DNA of 64,000 nt from Jacaranda mimosifolia. Its lineage: Eukaryota > Streptophyta > Magnoliopsida > Lamiales > Bignoniaceae. The stretch covers positions 33,837,032-33,901,031 of the forward strand of contig CM032125.1 in the NCBI GenBank assembly GCA_018894105.1, written 5' to 3'. Of this stretch, positions 1-12,582 are shown in pieces. Position 1 is the first letter of the stretch. Each line of letters starts with the position of its first letter. Made by a program: the position numbers and the translations under genes. Below the pieces are notes generated by a model, which was given only the letters and a program-made list of their open reading frames with translations, was not told the DNA's origin and ran no database searches.

Positions 1-1207
1 AAAAAAATTTGATTAAAAATTAAATATACTTAATATATATATATATATATACACATCAAATTAAAATAAAAGATGAAACAAAGAATAAAATAAATAATTC
101 AAAATTCACTCGCTCACCTTGCATTTTTTAAGGAATATCCACAATCGTTTCACCACAAGATGTTGACCATTCAGATTTATGAAAACTAATCGACCAGTAA
201 ACCTCAAAATTTACTGGCGTCATTCTATCCACAGACTGGCATTTATTAAAATACCTTTTAATAAATAATCTATTTATGTATTGGCGGATATTTATCCCTC
301 CATCTTGGATGGGATCTTCAACTGGATCTGGGTCCGGTCCGGTTCAATGTAAACATCAGATTTCAGGGAATTAGGAGCCCAGTGATACCACGTGGACCAG
401 TGATAAGCCTAGGCAACGAAGTGGGGCTACTCATGTTTACTGTGTTGGCTCTTTAAAAAACAAACATCAATATTTTTATAATATTTTTAAATGTGTAGTA
501 ATTAACTCTGTGGGGGTAAATGAAAGGATCGAATTGAAATAATGACATTATTCTCACACATCATATATATATATGTATAAAATTTTGAATTTGAATTTTA
601 AAATTTTTTTAGTGTACATACATATATAAATAAAAAGTTAAAAATAAAAATGATTTTGATTAAAATTATATAGGATTTTGAGGTATTGATGCAAAATAAA
701 TTGGATTAAAAATGGATCCAAGTTAATAGATTTAATATAATTGCCTAACTGGGTAAAAAGCAGGTTTGATAGGATCCAGATTTGTCCAACACTGAAGGGG
801 ACACATGAAAAATTGGACCTTTGCTTTATTTCTTCTCTCTCTTCTCAGAGAGCCAAAGGTTGTGTTTGAGAGCGTTATGGGAGAACGCTGCTATTCCCCC
901 AGAACAAACCAAACATTCCTAAAAATTTCCACTTCATTATTTATAAATTTTATTCCAAAAAAGTCCTTACCCAACCCTCATAATCTCAAACTTGCTTCTT
1001 CCTTCGCATTCTCCCATACCCATCTGCCAACACTGCTGCTATCCCTTTTCACGCCCCCCCCCCCCCCCCCCCCGCGCCACGCCGCCTCCTTCAGTGTACC
1101 CTTTCCCCCATAATAATAATAAAAATAATAATAATAATAGTAATAAGAGTAAGAATAATAAGAGCCCATATAAAATATTATAATTACAATTTTAATAATA
1201 ATAGCAA

Positions 1208-1251
<44 letters not shown>

Positions 1252-2826
1252 TTGGACAAACAAACAAATCAACAAAATATTAAAATAAAATTCACTTAAT
1301 TATTTAAATAATTATTACAAACTTACAATACAGTTATATCCATATATACACAATATATTTTATTATTATCATTACAATTAAAAAAAATCATTAAAATCCA
1401 ATTTCACCTCCCAACTCTAGCAAAAAAGCAATGGTTTGACACCTACAATATAAAATGCCCCCTACAAAATATAACCAAACATATCAAAACTTTTAAATTT
1501 TATTTTTTAACTATTTTTAAAATTATAATCAAATATCAATCACATTTCCCAATCTTTATTTCACATTCTCTCACCATTCTTTCATTATTCATTCTTTCAA
1601 AACACACAATAAACATATAATAAAATTAAACATAAAATATATCCAAATACTACCAATATATTTGAATTGGATTTTCTTAATTAAATTTGTGAAGAAGATA
1701 AGTTGTATTACATTGCACGCGCTAAATCACACGGTATTTTGAAATTTTAACTTTAGCTGTGTGGATTTCCAATAATATCCTTCTCATGAAAACCTGCTCT
1801 TTTTCCCTTTCTTTCTTTCTTTTTATTTTATTTTTTATTTTTTAATGGGACTAAAATGACTCTCTGTAATTATATAAATATAGAAGGATGGTGTGGTGAT
1901 TTACTAATTCAAAACTGATTTTTTTTTTTCATTTGAAAATAAAACTAATGTGCTTATTCTTTATACATTCTTCAAATATTTTCTCAAATAATTTTTTACC
2001 AAATCATTATTCCCAAAATACCCTAAAGTACTATTCTCAAATTAAGTTATAATTTAAGACAGACTAATGAACTAAGGAGGCAGAGCCCATATCATATCTT
2101 ATATTGAGGTTAATATTAACCATCAACGAGCACCCACTTTGGGTAATATTCGCTTCCAAGGTTACGTATTTTTTAGGAGGAAATATACCGGAAACTAGTA
2201 TCATATTGAGGTCAAGTGCCCCCTTCTTTAAGTCTTGATCAACATTGAGGTTTAATATTGATTATGACACTGTCTTACAAATATTAAATAATGTCTTATA
2301 CCACATTGTCTTAAATATAATATGATATGGAGGTTAATATGATATAAATTTGGATGCTTTTGCCCATAACAAATTCCTCGATATTTTTAAAATCTTATTA
2401 AATTTTTGAAATTATTGTTGTAACAAACAAACCAAACATATGAAAATAACAGTAAAGTAATTCGATGGGAACCAACAAACAACAAAATTTAACATGGTTT
2501 GATGTTAGCCTACTTCACCCGACAAAGAAGAAGATTTTATTGATTCTAAATCAAAGTATCAAGTACAACTTGAGTTCCACAAATCTCACGAGAACACCTA
2601 ACATCCTTATTCTAAACTCCGTTTTAAGAAAACTCTCCCAAAAGCAGTTTAGAAACCCCTATACTTTGTCTATCTCAATGGATTGCCCTGTCCTAAAACA
2701 AAAAATTGAGTCCTTGGCCCATGGGCCTATTCTCGGTGCCGCAGTGCTGATTTTATGGTGCTGGGGTGCCAAATGCTGCATCATGTCTCATTGTCGTTTC
2801 ACACTGTTTCTTCCATTACTCATCAT
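1..2826. other. AT-rich intergenic DNA, no supported gene
   Basis: I see no gene here. Open frames at 805-1113 and 2465-2872 have no recognisable domain or initiation context, and the first runs through a homopolymer. The stretch holds a run of 20 C at 1054-1073, immediately followed by TAA/AAT-rich microsatellite DNA (about 1109-1250). The rest is low-complexity AT sequence. Confidence 0.6.
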
Positions 2827-3259
2827 TAGGGGTGTAAAAAGAGTCGAACCGGCTCATGAGCCTCATGAATAGACTCGATTATAGCTCAACTGAAGCTCGA
2901 GTTTTTCGAGCTCGACCTCGAACTTTAACATGAGTTGAGCTCGAACTCATCTCTAGTTGTTCAAAAGCTCATGAGTTTTTTTTTATTTTTAAATATTTTT
3001 TTTATATTAATTAAATAATTAATATATATAATAATTTACTTTCTTTTTTTAATTTTATATATTTATTATATATTAATTAATATGTATTAATAATTTAATT
3101 TTTTAAAATTTTAAATATTTATATATATGGTTAAATAATTATAACATATTAATAATTTAATATTTTTATTTAATTTAAAATTTTCTATTGAGCCGGCTTG
3201 AACTCAAGCTTGAGCATGCAATTTTTGGCAAGCTCAAACTCGACTCATTTATACCCCTA
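2827..3259. mobile_element. hAT-type MITE rich in GAGCTCGA motifs, with perfect target duplication
   Basis: The element opens with TAGGGGTGTAAA and closes with TTTATACCCCTA, an inverted pair with one mismatch. It is flanked by a perfect 8-bp direct repeat CTCATCAT (2819-2826 and 3260-3267). An 8-bp duplication with a TAGGGGTG-like tip is what hAT-superfamily non-autonomous elements show. The subterminal arms are rich in GAGCTCGA-like words and the centre is almost pure AT. At 433 bp it has no coding capacity. Relatives lie at 39857-40311 and 45362-45848. Confidence 0.85.
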
Positions 3260-3394
3260 CTCATCATATGTGGTTCAAATTTCAAGACAAAATCAATAAT
3301 TTTTCATCTTGAATTGAAATTCACCATCCATCTTCTTTGTCCCTGCCCCCAAAATGGCCCTTTATATGAGTTTGCAAATATTAATCAAATACAA

Positions 3395-4035
3395 TCAATG
3401 CTTGAGTTCGATTCTTGAAATGGTTGCGGTCAGCATATCTGGAGGATTATCCTTAGTCTCAACCTTGTTAACTAAAATGACACCTTGAAACACCATATCC
3501 TGGACAAAGTGATACATCATATCAATGTGTTTTATTCTCTCATGAAACGTTTGATTCTTTGACATATGTATGGTACTCTGACTGTCACAAAATACTTCAG
3601 TGATCTCAGAAATGATATCCATATCATTGATCAGTCCCTTTAACTAAATGTCTTTCTTGACGCCTTCGGTGAAAGCCATGTACTCAACTTTTATTGTGAA
3701 CAATGCAATTTATGATTGCAAAATCACCTTCCAGCTAACCATACAACTTGATACACTAAATACATAGCTTGTCATGGACCCCGCTGTCCAAATATTTGAC
3801 ATAATCCGCATCTATATAGCCAATAATTCTAATAGTAGAATTCGATTGATTATACTTCATACTTTTATCCGCATAGCCAATTCATACTGCTGGTCTCTTA
3901 TTAGATTAGATGTTGTAACAAGACTCAACATGCTTTCTTGCAGTTCCCAAATAATTTATGTAACAATCTTGATCGTATTATGTGGCAACCACCTGATGAA
4001 TGTCTGGATAGCCAAGAAGAAGATTAGAAGAAGAT
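3395..4035 (-). pseudogene. Ty1/copia polyprotein fragment, RNase H end
   Basis: Read on the minus strand, the segment 3395-3622 encodes a run beginning MDIISEITEVFCDSQST and continuing with SKNQTFHERIKHIDMMYHFV. This is the copia RNase H signature (DSQSA.HLSKN...ERTKHIDV.YHFVR). Further 5', around 3640-3790, decayed frames give RSMTSYVF, SCMVSWK and VEYMAFTEGVKKDI, matching the usual RSLTGYVF...AEYMALTEA block. The in-frame stops and frame changes show it is dead. No LTRs or flanking duplication were found, so this is an internal remnant. Confidence 0.8.
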
Positions 4036-4499
4036 GATCTCATAGCCCTGTATTCCTAGATTAATTAATTTTTTCGAGTACTAATTTCACTCATAGCTTT
4101 AAGGTTATAGTAAGAACTGTTGACATGACCTTGGCATGAGCTGCCCTTTTTTTTTTTTTTTTTTTTTTTTAACCTGTATTTCTCGTAAATGAAACAGTTC
4201 TTCCAGGTTATGAAGTGTGATATCCTCCCATAATCTCATGCTCTGGATTTTTGCTTCGCCATTGCTTGATAAAGCAAAAATATCGATGGATTTAGTGATA
4301 GAATGAGATATTGAAATAGAGATGGTATTAACGATACATTAATAAATCAAAATTGGATATACATTTTGAGATGAAATTAATGATAAATTATTTTGAAACA
4401 TTTATAACTTTAGAGATAGGATTACAAATAAAAAAAAATTCACGGAATTAGAAATTGTTTTCCTTTGTGAACAAGAGAGATTGTTTCAATATTAATATA
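4036..4499. other. AT-rich spacer with a long poly-T tract
   Basis: There is no gene. A run of nearly 30 T lies around 4147-4170. The remainder is AT-rich sequence with no recognisable element. Confidence 0.4.
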
Positions 4500-4795
4500 G
4501 ATGGATTTAGAGGATGCCCCTTTAGGGAAGGAAAGGATACCCGCAACTTGGTTGGATGATAAGATTGGATCAATAGGAAAGTTGTTGCATAGATTTAGTT
4601 ACACCTTTCGAATGAGATTCTATAGAAAGAGGAGGATGCCTCAAGTTTGTGGAACAAATTGTTAGTGATTTGCATTATAAATAAATTGACGAACAAGTTG
4701 TGATTAAAGTAACAATGTACATTCCTACAAAGATGATAGAAGGTACCCTTATTCAGTTGCATATTGATTTCAATACTAGCTCTAGAAGACATTAA
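4500..4795 (+). pseudogene. Ty1/copia gag fragment
   Basis: The plus-strand frames, with several stops, read approximately DEEASSLWNKLL, KLTNKL and MIEGT.IQLHIDFN. This is the pattern of the copia gag-like domain (LWDKL...KSLTNKLYLKQQLYNLRM.EGTS...HI..FN). The orientation is opposite to the RNase H remnant at 3395-4035, so the two are not one collinear element unless the region has been inverted. It is too degraded to assign a lineage. Confidence 0.6.
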
Positions 4796-4957
4796 AAATC
4801 AAAGACAGACTTATAAATTTAATGACCAAAATTAATCCGTCTCCGGATTAGAGACGTGGCTTTTAGCCACTAGTTTAAGCATGCAAAACTCTATTTCTAT
4901 GTCATTCCAGAGACGGAAAAATTCATCCTCAAACCCTATTTTCATGTAGTATTTACA

Positions 4958-6855
4958 TAAAGGGTAAATTGCGTTCTACCTCCCTGTGATAAAGGAAAAG
5001 AGCAAAAAAAATTTTTATGAAAAAAAAAAAAAAAAAAGGAAACAAGCCTCCTTGAAATTTTAAAAAAATGGCACACTAACCCCTCCTTGTGATTTGTTGC
5101 AATTTAGTCATAATCTTAATGTATAAGGAGTATACTACCCCTAGTTATTTCATATATTTTTAATTTTATTTATTTATTCTTTTTAAATATATTTTTATAT
5201 ATCTTCTTTCTTTTATTCTTTTTAAATCTAATTTCATTTAATTTTATTCTTTTATTTTTTTATTCTTTTTTATCTTTTAAATTTAAAAACTAATTTAACT
5301 TTCATCTTTCTATTTTTTCATTTTTTTATCTTTATATAAAAATATAAAATATATATAGAAATATAATATATTATAAATACATTAATAAATTTATGTATAT
5401 ATTTATATTAAATAAACATAACTATATCAATTAACAAACATAAACATAATATACTTGGCATGTTTCATTTATAATATACTATAAATATAAATAAAAATAT
5501 ATATAGAAATATAATACATTATAAATACATTGGTAATATTTGGATATGAATTATATGTTTTGGATTATGTATTTTGAGAGAATGAATATTGAAAGCGGGG
5601 TTGAGGAATATGATGTATATTTGTTTGTATTTTGGAAATAGTTAGAAAATTATTTTGAAAAATTTTGGTGTGTTTGTTTATATTTTAGAGGAGAAATTCT
5701 ACTGTAACTGTAACGACCCCAAAATTTTATAATTTATTGAATTTAAATTTTATATATTTAAATTTTGTAATTTTATATTACCGTTGTTAAATTATAAAAT
5801 TTAAATTCAATAAATTATAAAATTTTGGGGTCGTTACAGTAACAATCAAATTAATATTTTTTATCAAGTTTTTGAGTTGAAAATAAAATTAAGTGATTTT
5901 TTTATTGTTAGAACAATAATAAAATATATATATAATATATATGTATATATTAGAAAAATGAAAAAAAAAATTGGAATAATGAAAAATGAAAAATATTTTG
6001 AAATTTTTTTTGACATTTAAGATGTAAAATTTTTGTGCATTTGTGTTTTCATAATATAACAAAATATAGTCATTATATATATATATATACTTATATATAA
6101 TATATTTAAATAAATAAAATAAAAATATACCTAATCCCACCCCCACCCCATCCCCACCGTTACTCGCCGCCTCTATGAGCGGCGTCTGCAGCCGACCTTG
6201 GCCGCATTCATAGTGGTGACCAGGCAGCTAAATGTGTTCACTGTGGTCGGCTAGCCAGTGCTGTCTACAGCCAGATATGGCAGCGTTCACAAAGGCGGCC
6301 ATGGCCGCCCGCGAACGTAGCGGTGGCTCGGCCGCCTCTATGAGCGGCGGTAGTGGCTCAGCCGTCGGTGGGATGAAGAGGCATTATTGGTTGGGGGTAA
6401 GGGGCAAGGGTTGTTGGTTGAGTGGTGGGGGGTGGGGGAAGGTTGTAGGTGTGTATATATATATGTAGAAGTTGCAGGTATATACATATATATTATATAT
6501 ACATGTATATATAATACATACATATATATTTAATTGTGTATAAATGTAGTTATATATATATATATATTTTTAAATATATGTGTAAAATTTTATATTTTTT
6601 TTATAGAAAAAATTAATTTGAACCATTGATTTTTTTGAGTTCATCCACCGGTTGATATGTATGGGCAAAATTGATATTTCAATAACAAATATCTTCGAAT
6701 AACTGCAGTTGTCGCGCGTGAATCACACCAGGGGGACTGAGGGGGGTAATTTGCTATTTTTTAAAAATTACAAAAAGATTTGTTGCCTATTATATTTTCA
6801 TATGAAGTGTTTTTACTCTTTTCTATTATCAAAACCTAATTTATCCTTTAAATAA
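4958..6855. mobile_element. Large non-autonomous TIR element with a GC-rich core
   Basis: The left end (about AAAGGGTAAATTGCGTT, then a GATAAAGGAAAAGAGCAAA-like run) matches the reverse complement of the right end near 6790-6855 (AAAGGATAAATTAGGTTTTGAT, then AGAAAAGAGTAAA). This gives an imperfect terminal inverted repeat. The interior is extremely AT-rich except for a GC-rich core at about 6130-6440, built from GCCGCC/GGCGGC words and flanked by opposing C-rich and G-rich runs. A related element with the same core style lies at 42710-44570. No transposase is visible. The exact tips and target duplication could not be fixed. Confidence 0.5.
5709..5838. mobile_element. Palindromic mini-element with LTR-like tips and 5-bp target duplication
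   Basis: The 130-bp segment starts TGTAACGACCCC and ends GGGGTCGTTACA. Its arms (5709-5754 and 5793-5838) are perfect inverted repeats of about 46 bp. A perfect 5-bp direct repeat GTAAC flanks it (5704-5708 and 5839-5843). TG...CA tips and a 5-bp duplication are the marks of LTR-retroelement integration, and TGTAACGACC is a common plant LTR start. The paralogous sequence at 30600-30640 lacks the insertion and supplies the empty site. Confidence 0.75.
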
Positions 6856-9800
6856 AAGAAAGTACATATATAGATGCAAGCACACATACACACACATATG
6901 TACATAAAACCTTTCTTTCTTAAGGATTTTATTCAAACAATGAAATCCAAATTGTATTTTGTACATATTCATGGAGCTATGCATAATTTTTGTCAACAAT
7001 GAAATTATGTTGCTCTATTATTGAGACAATATATAATTAAAAGTTGTAATCATATGATTTAACTTAATTGAAAGTTTTAAGTATACCAAATTCATTAATC
7101 AAATTTAACAATCTTGCACAATTCATCTGCAGATCAGTAATTTGCTTAGATGGATGTGTAAAATAAAAAAAATTGAAAATATAAAATTTTTATCATCTAT
7201 GTAACGCCACGTTTGGAATATGCCTGCTCAGGTGAGGTTCTATTCATTATATACCACAAGGTTTCTAGATAAGAGAAAATAAATAATTCAAAACCCAAAA
7301 TAATTAATTCTGCAAGTGACATCTACCAACAATTACACCTATAACCTGAATATCGTAGATTAAACTTAGGGACTTCCAACCCATTTATCATATCTATGTC
7401 AGTAATTCAACAAATACAATATGTATATTTGTATATTCTAGGTTCATTATCTCAGGTGCCTCACAGTTTAGTCTATTTTCGTCACTCGTTCTTATCTAAG
7501 GTAAAGAATAGAAGGAAATAACATAAAACTATAAGTTCGAATGACTTAGTTAGTTATTAATGGAGCAATACGAGTATACAGAGTGATATCAAATAGGCAG
7601 GGAATTATTAAAGAAATATTCAAGACTATGCAAATACACAAGGTGCAATACATGTAAAGGAACACAATTATTTGGGAAAGTCAAGTGACACCAAATTAAT
7701 AAGCACTTTTGCAATTAAGTTATTGATGGTTCTCCAACCTTGTCACTTCACTTTTCTTATTCCTCCAAGTTCCGAGCATGTCTTATCCCGTTCATAGACA
7801 ATTACCTCCAACTGGCTATGAGATAGGATTATACATATATAGCTAGTAGGGTATCCGCTAAAATACCAGCCACCATCGATCCGTTATACCCGATAGTCTT
7901 TCGAAGCCGATCTCGTGGCCCACCCCCAAGAGTATTAAGTTTGTGTTTGATATTTATCAACAAGTTCAAATTTGAGTCTAAAATTTGGAGTTCAAGAAGC
8001 TTGGAATCATGTGTTTTAAAATGAGTTAAGCTTGAGCTTAAAATTTTTGCTAAGTTCGATTCGAGCTCAATTCGTTTACAATACTAGTTTGTATGTGTAA
8101 TTAGAAGGTCATGATTTTGAGTGCTAGAAAATTGTGTAAAAATATCATCAGCATATAATAGAATGTCCCTCTTTATTAATTGTGGGTGAATTGTTTTATG
8201 AATCACGAAATATTATTAAAATATTTCAAATTTTGGATTTTAAACAATCGTGGTGTTCAAAATCAATTCAAGCTTCATATTATAATTATTTTTTGAATGA
8301 TTTCCCTATTTTTCTAAACAAGAAAATGCTATACATAAGTAATTGCGAGCTAGCACACTATTAGTCGGAAGAAATAATGTATACAAATAAATATATATAC
8401 ACATACACACAATATGTAAATTGTACGTAGAGTATAAAATAAAATGTTAATTAAGTTAACATAATTTTATCCTTTTACATGTTCAAGCCTGGGCCCAATA
8501 ATTAAAGCGGTTTCCTAATTATAGTCGAATTATAATTACAATTAACCACTTCCTTCGTATGTATTCAATTATGTAGCTGTAAAATAATTATAAGATGTAT
8601 AATATAAGGTTATATGTAGCTCCAAAGGCATAAAATAATTATTTTAAAATTATTTCAAATAAATGCTTATTTCCCTCTTTTTGGACAAAATAAAACAATT
8701 CTCTCTTTTGTTTCAAATTGAATAGGAAAAGAAGAAAAATTGAAAAAAAAAAAATCTATAGTATACAGAAGAGTAAACAGAAGAAGAAGAAAGAAAGAGA
8801 ACAACAAAAGGAAGGAGAAAGCACGAATAGAGATAGCAAAGGCTTAGAATCGCATTTCACCATCAATATTGTTTGATTAATTAACCACTCAACAAAAACT
8901 ATAACTTATATTTATAATTTTGTATCATAAATACTAAATCATATAATATTTTGAAATATCTTTAGCTTGCATAATAATTGATCAATTCGTCAAGCTTCGA
9001 TTTATAGGCAAAATACTGTAATTGTGAGGAAGAATCCAATTTTTCTTTTTTTTTTTTCCCCTTAAAGAAATTATTATACCCCTTTGAGCTTTATAATATC
9101 TTATAAATTTGAATATTTTATAAAATATTTTAAAAAGTTTATATCAAAATTTGAAAATCTTCTTCAAAAGTTCTAGATAAGAAGGCAAGATGAGAATGTC
9201 TAATACAAAACCTATTGACTCATATAGTAGTTAATAGAATTCAACTATATTCTATAAGCCTTAAACGATTGTAATATTTATAGTAATTACCAAATATTGT
9301 TGCATTGCTTTGGACATATGACTATTGGATGATTTTACATTCTAAATTTTGACGGAATTTAAGTTTCTTGATTTAAACTCCTCACTTATTAGCTTAAGTA
9401 CATTCCCATCTTATTATTAATAATAATAATAATAATATGACGATGACGATGATGCTGTGTAAACTAGAAAATCAATGTTAATTAAAATCATATTAAAATT
9501 TTAATTTTTTTATTCAATTAGATCCATTTAGAACTGGTTCGGACCCAATCAAAATTTAGGACCCAACAAAATCCTCAACTTAACCAATTTAAAACATTTT
9601 AGATTAAAATCCAATTTAAAGTTAATCGGCTGGGGTAGAACGCACGATCCTGGCCTCATTCCTTGCGAACAAAAGCGTGCCTAGATATCAGAAAACGAGT
9701 CGGCCCGACTTGACCTCTCGACCCACACCCAAAAAAAGGGCCCGACTGAGCCTGTTTAGCGTCTTGAAATGGGCTTGGCCAGACTTACACAACCAATCCC

Positions 9801-11722
9801 CATCCGAAGTTGCCATTTTGTAGGACGTAGGTGGAAACTGGAATGTGATGAACTGCAGGCTGGCCCAACTCACAGGCTAAGCAGGCCGATTATGGGGCCT
9901 GATTAGCCCATGGATTTTTTTATTTAAATTGTGATTATATTATTCCATCGTTTGAGAGCAATTTAAATAACTTTAATGAATGATTGGTTTATCATTGGAT
10001 ATATTTATATATTTAGATAATAAAAAAATTATTTATTTAATTATATGAATCTGTTTATTTATTTACTTATTTATTTATTATTATTAAAATGTACTTTTAT
10101 TTAGAAGTTTGGTCAGATTCACTTCCATATAATTATTTTTTAAAAAATTAATGATTGGTAGATGTTCATGTCAAACCCCTCACCACTTTGTTTAGTGGTG
10201 TTAATTGATAAAAAATTATAGGTATAATTATACAGTTTGTAAGTTTTTAAAAAAATTAAGTGTTCTAAAATATTTAAAATCAAATAAATATAAATTATTA
10301 AATCTTTGTAAAAAGTATAAATATTAAAAAAATATTAAAGTTATATAAATATAAAATATTTGAATTTTATCAAACTTAATTTAAAATATTTAAAAAAAAT
10401 TGGCCTCAGAGTCAGCCTACCTTGACGGGGCTCATATTAGAAGCCGGCTAATATATAAATTCCAAAAATTTAATTTCTTAAGAATCATAGAATACTTTAG
10501 CGTATCATGTTTCTAAATAGGAATAACAATCATCCACACATATATATTGTGTTCAATATATATTTTTATATACAAAGATCTTAATTATAACCATTGACCT
10601 CTATTTTTTTTTTCCTTTATTTTTTGTTTTTCGTTTTTCTACATCAATTGATGTTTACATGGCCAAGTATTAAGAAACGAAATAGCATAAATGCTTTTGA
10701 CCATTCATATTAATGTGAATGGGTGTTGGCTATCCACCTCATATAACCATAGTCAAACAGTTATCATTTGTTTGCTAAGAGATTTACTAATCTAACTTGT
10801 CATCAAGGTTCAATATAAAAAAAAAATCCAAATAAAATTAATTAAATCACTCACGTTTTAAAAATAAATTCTAACAATTGCCTCAATTTGTATGCTAATG
10901 TCCAACCCTTTATCGTAACATCATTCATCATTGCTCTATTCAACTCAAACACAACCGCACTTCTAAAATAAAAAGCGATCAAATTCTAAGAAGTCAAATT
11001 CGAATAACATCCTAATCAATTGATGTAAATATATGGGGATCATATTATTTCTCCAAACTTTATTATCTTAACCCATCTTATCCTCTCTTTTTTTCCCCTT
11101 TTTAATAATATAATCAGAATTTTGATCTATATATATATATATATATATATATGCATATTTATATTTATGTAAGGGAAATGTTTCATATAAGAGGAACTCT
11201 TAATAATATTTTTTTTTTAGGAGTAGGATAACTCTTTTATAATTTCAATATCTTTATTATTGATTCCTATGCTCTCAATGATTTAAGGCTTAGTATTGAT
11301 AATATTTTGAGAAAAATAAAATTATAGCTTGTTGTCCTCAAAATTTAAAATATGTACAATACATGTGTATATATGAATGAGAATAGTGTTTGTAATTAAT
11401 TTGAATAAATTCACTGCTTCCAATTTTTGGAATGGGGATATTTCCCTTTTAGACTCTTTCTAAATTTGGTTGCAATGAATTAACATATCTATATCTATAT
11501 CTACATATATATAAAGAGGACTTATTTATGATATCTGAAGTTTGTCGAGAGAGAGAGAGAGAGAGAGGGAGGGAGAGACACACACACACACACACTCTTA
11601 TGATTCAGAAAGAGAAAACCAATTAAGATAAGATAATTTAAAATTCGCCCTGCATGTTTAATAGATCATGCCAGCTGACGCTTATTGGCTTGACTACAGA
11701 AATACATGAAGCCTAATATATG
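6856..11722. other. Gene-free AT-rich region
   Basis: No coding region is supported. A degraded piece with GAGCTC-type words at about 7955-8090 resembles the hAT MITE arms. A TAA microsatellite lies near 9415-9437, an AT-dinucleotide tract around 11130-11152 and a GA/CA microsatellite at about 11550-11595. A GC-richer patch at 9620-9900 contains repeated GGCCCGAC/GGGCC words and may be another decayed MITE, but I could not define its ends. Confidence 0.5.
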
Positions 11723-12165
11723 ACTAAAAAAAAAAAAAAAGTTAATGAAAGAAAAAAAAAGTTAGTGATAAAATAATTAGTGATAATACAAAAATATTGA
11801 TAATTATATATATATTATGTGATAAAAGATTTTATTTTGTTACCTTAACTGATTTTACAAACTAAATAGTGACAATAATGATATTTACATTATCACCATT
11901 ACCAACTAGTGACACCTCTATGATGGCAATTTAGTGACAATTGGAAATTTTGTCACAAAATTATAGTTGCAATTCTTATTAATTGTTATTGGGTTGTTAT
12001 TATAGGAGTGTAACTAATGTGACAAAAAAAAAATTTTATTTAAAAAATATTATTAATGATAAAATAGAAGCTATTATCATTTAATATTATATCATTATTG
12101 ATAATTTTTATATTATTATTTATTATTTTATTATCAATATAATATTTTTTTTTTAGTGCATCCAC
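11723..12165. mobile_element. Possible CACTA-like MITE
   Basis: The left edge reads ACTAAAAAAAAAA and the right edge TTTTTTTTTTAGT, an inverted pair reminiscent of short CACTA-derived elements. The interior repeats GTGATAA-type words (AGTGATAAAAT, TTAGTGATAAT). Because poly-A tips match easily by chance and no clear 3-bp duplication was found, this is a weak call. Confidence 0.3.
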
Positions 12166-12582
12166 ACAGCAAACCTCCTCAGACCAGCAACTCTCTGTCT
12201 CTCTGTCTCTCTCTAGTACGCACTTGGACTTTGTCCGGATAATAAATGAAATGCAACAAATTGAAGAAGATCTTTTGTCTTATCGAACAAATCTTACTTG
12301 GAAAAAAACCGTATGCAATTTTGTTTCGGCTTGGCATTGGCAACTCCACATGGAGAGCTAGAAGGCAAGGCAGAACTAGATCTCAAAGGTGCTTGGTGCG
12401 AAATTTCTAGGAAATATCTTGTGTTCAGTTTTTGTTCCATTATCATTTATGAACATTTTCAAATGATATTGACAAAAAGCTACACAAAAAAGCGTGTATA
12501 CTTCATTGAAAAGCATCGTCGACTATCGATCCAGTAACGACATATACTGTTTATTTTGGGTCTCAGCCTCATTTCTTCACAA

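Noticed and set aside
805..1113. 102-residue open frame with a proline run
   Set aside because: The proline run is the C homopolymer at 1054-1073, and there is no domain or conserved feature.
2465..2872. 135-residue open frame
   Set aside because: Composition is unlike coding DNA, its end runs into the hAT MITE, and no protein family is recognisable.
12298..12537. Possible small gene of 79 residues
   Set aside because: No domain, weak start context, and no partner exon; the neighbouring motif array explains the local complexity better.
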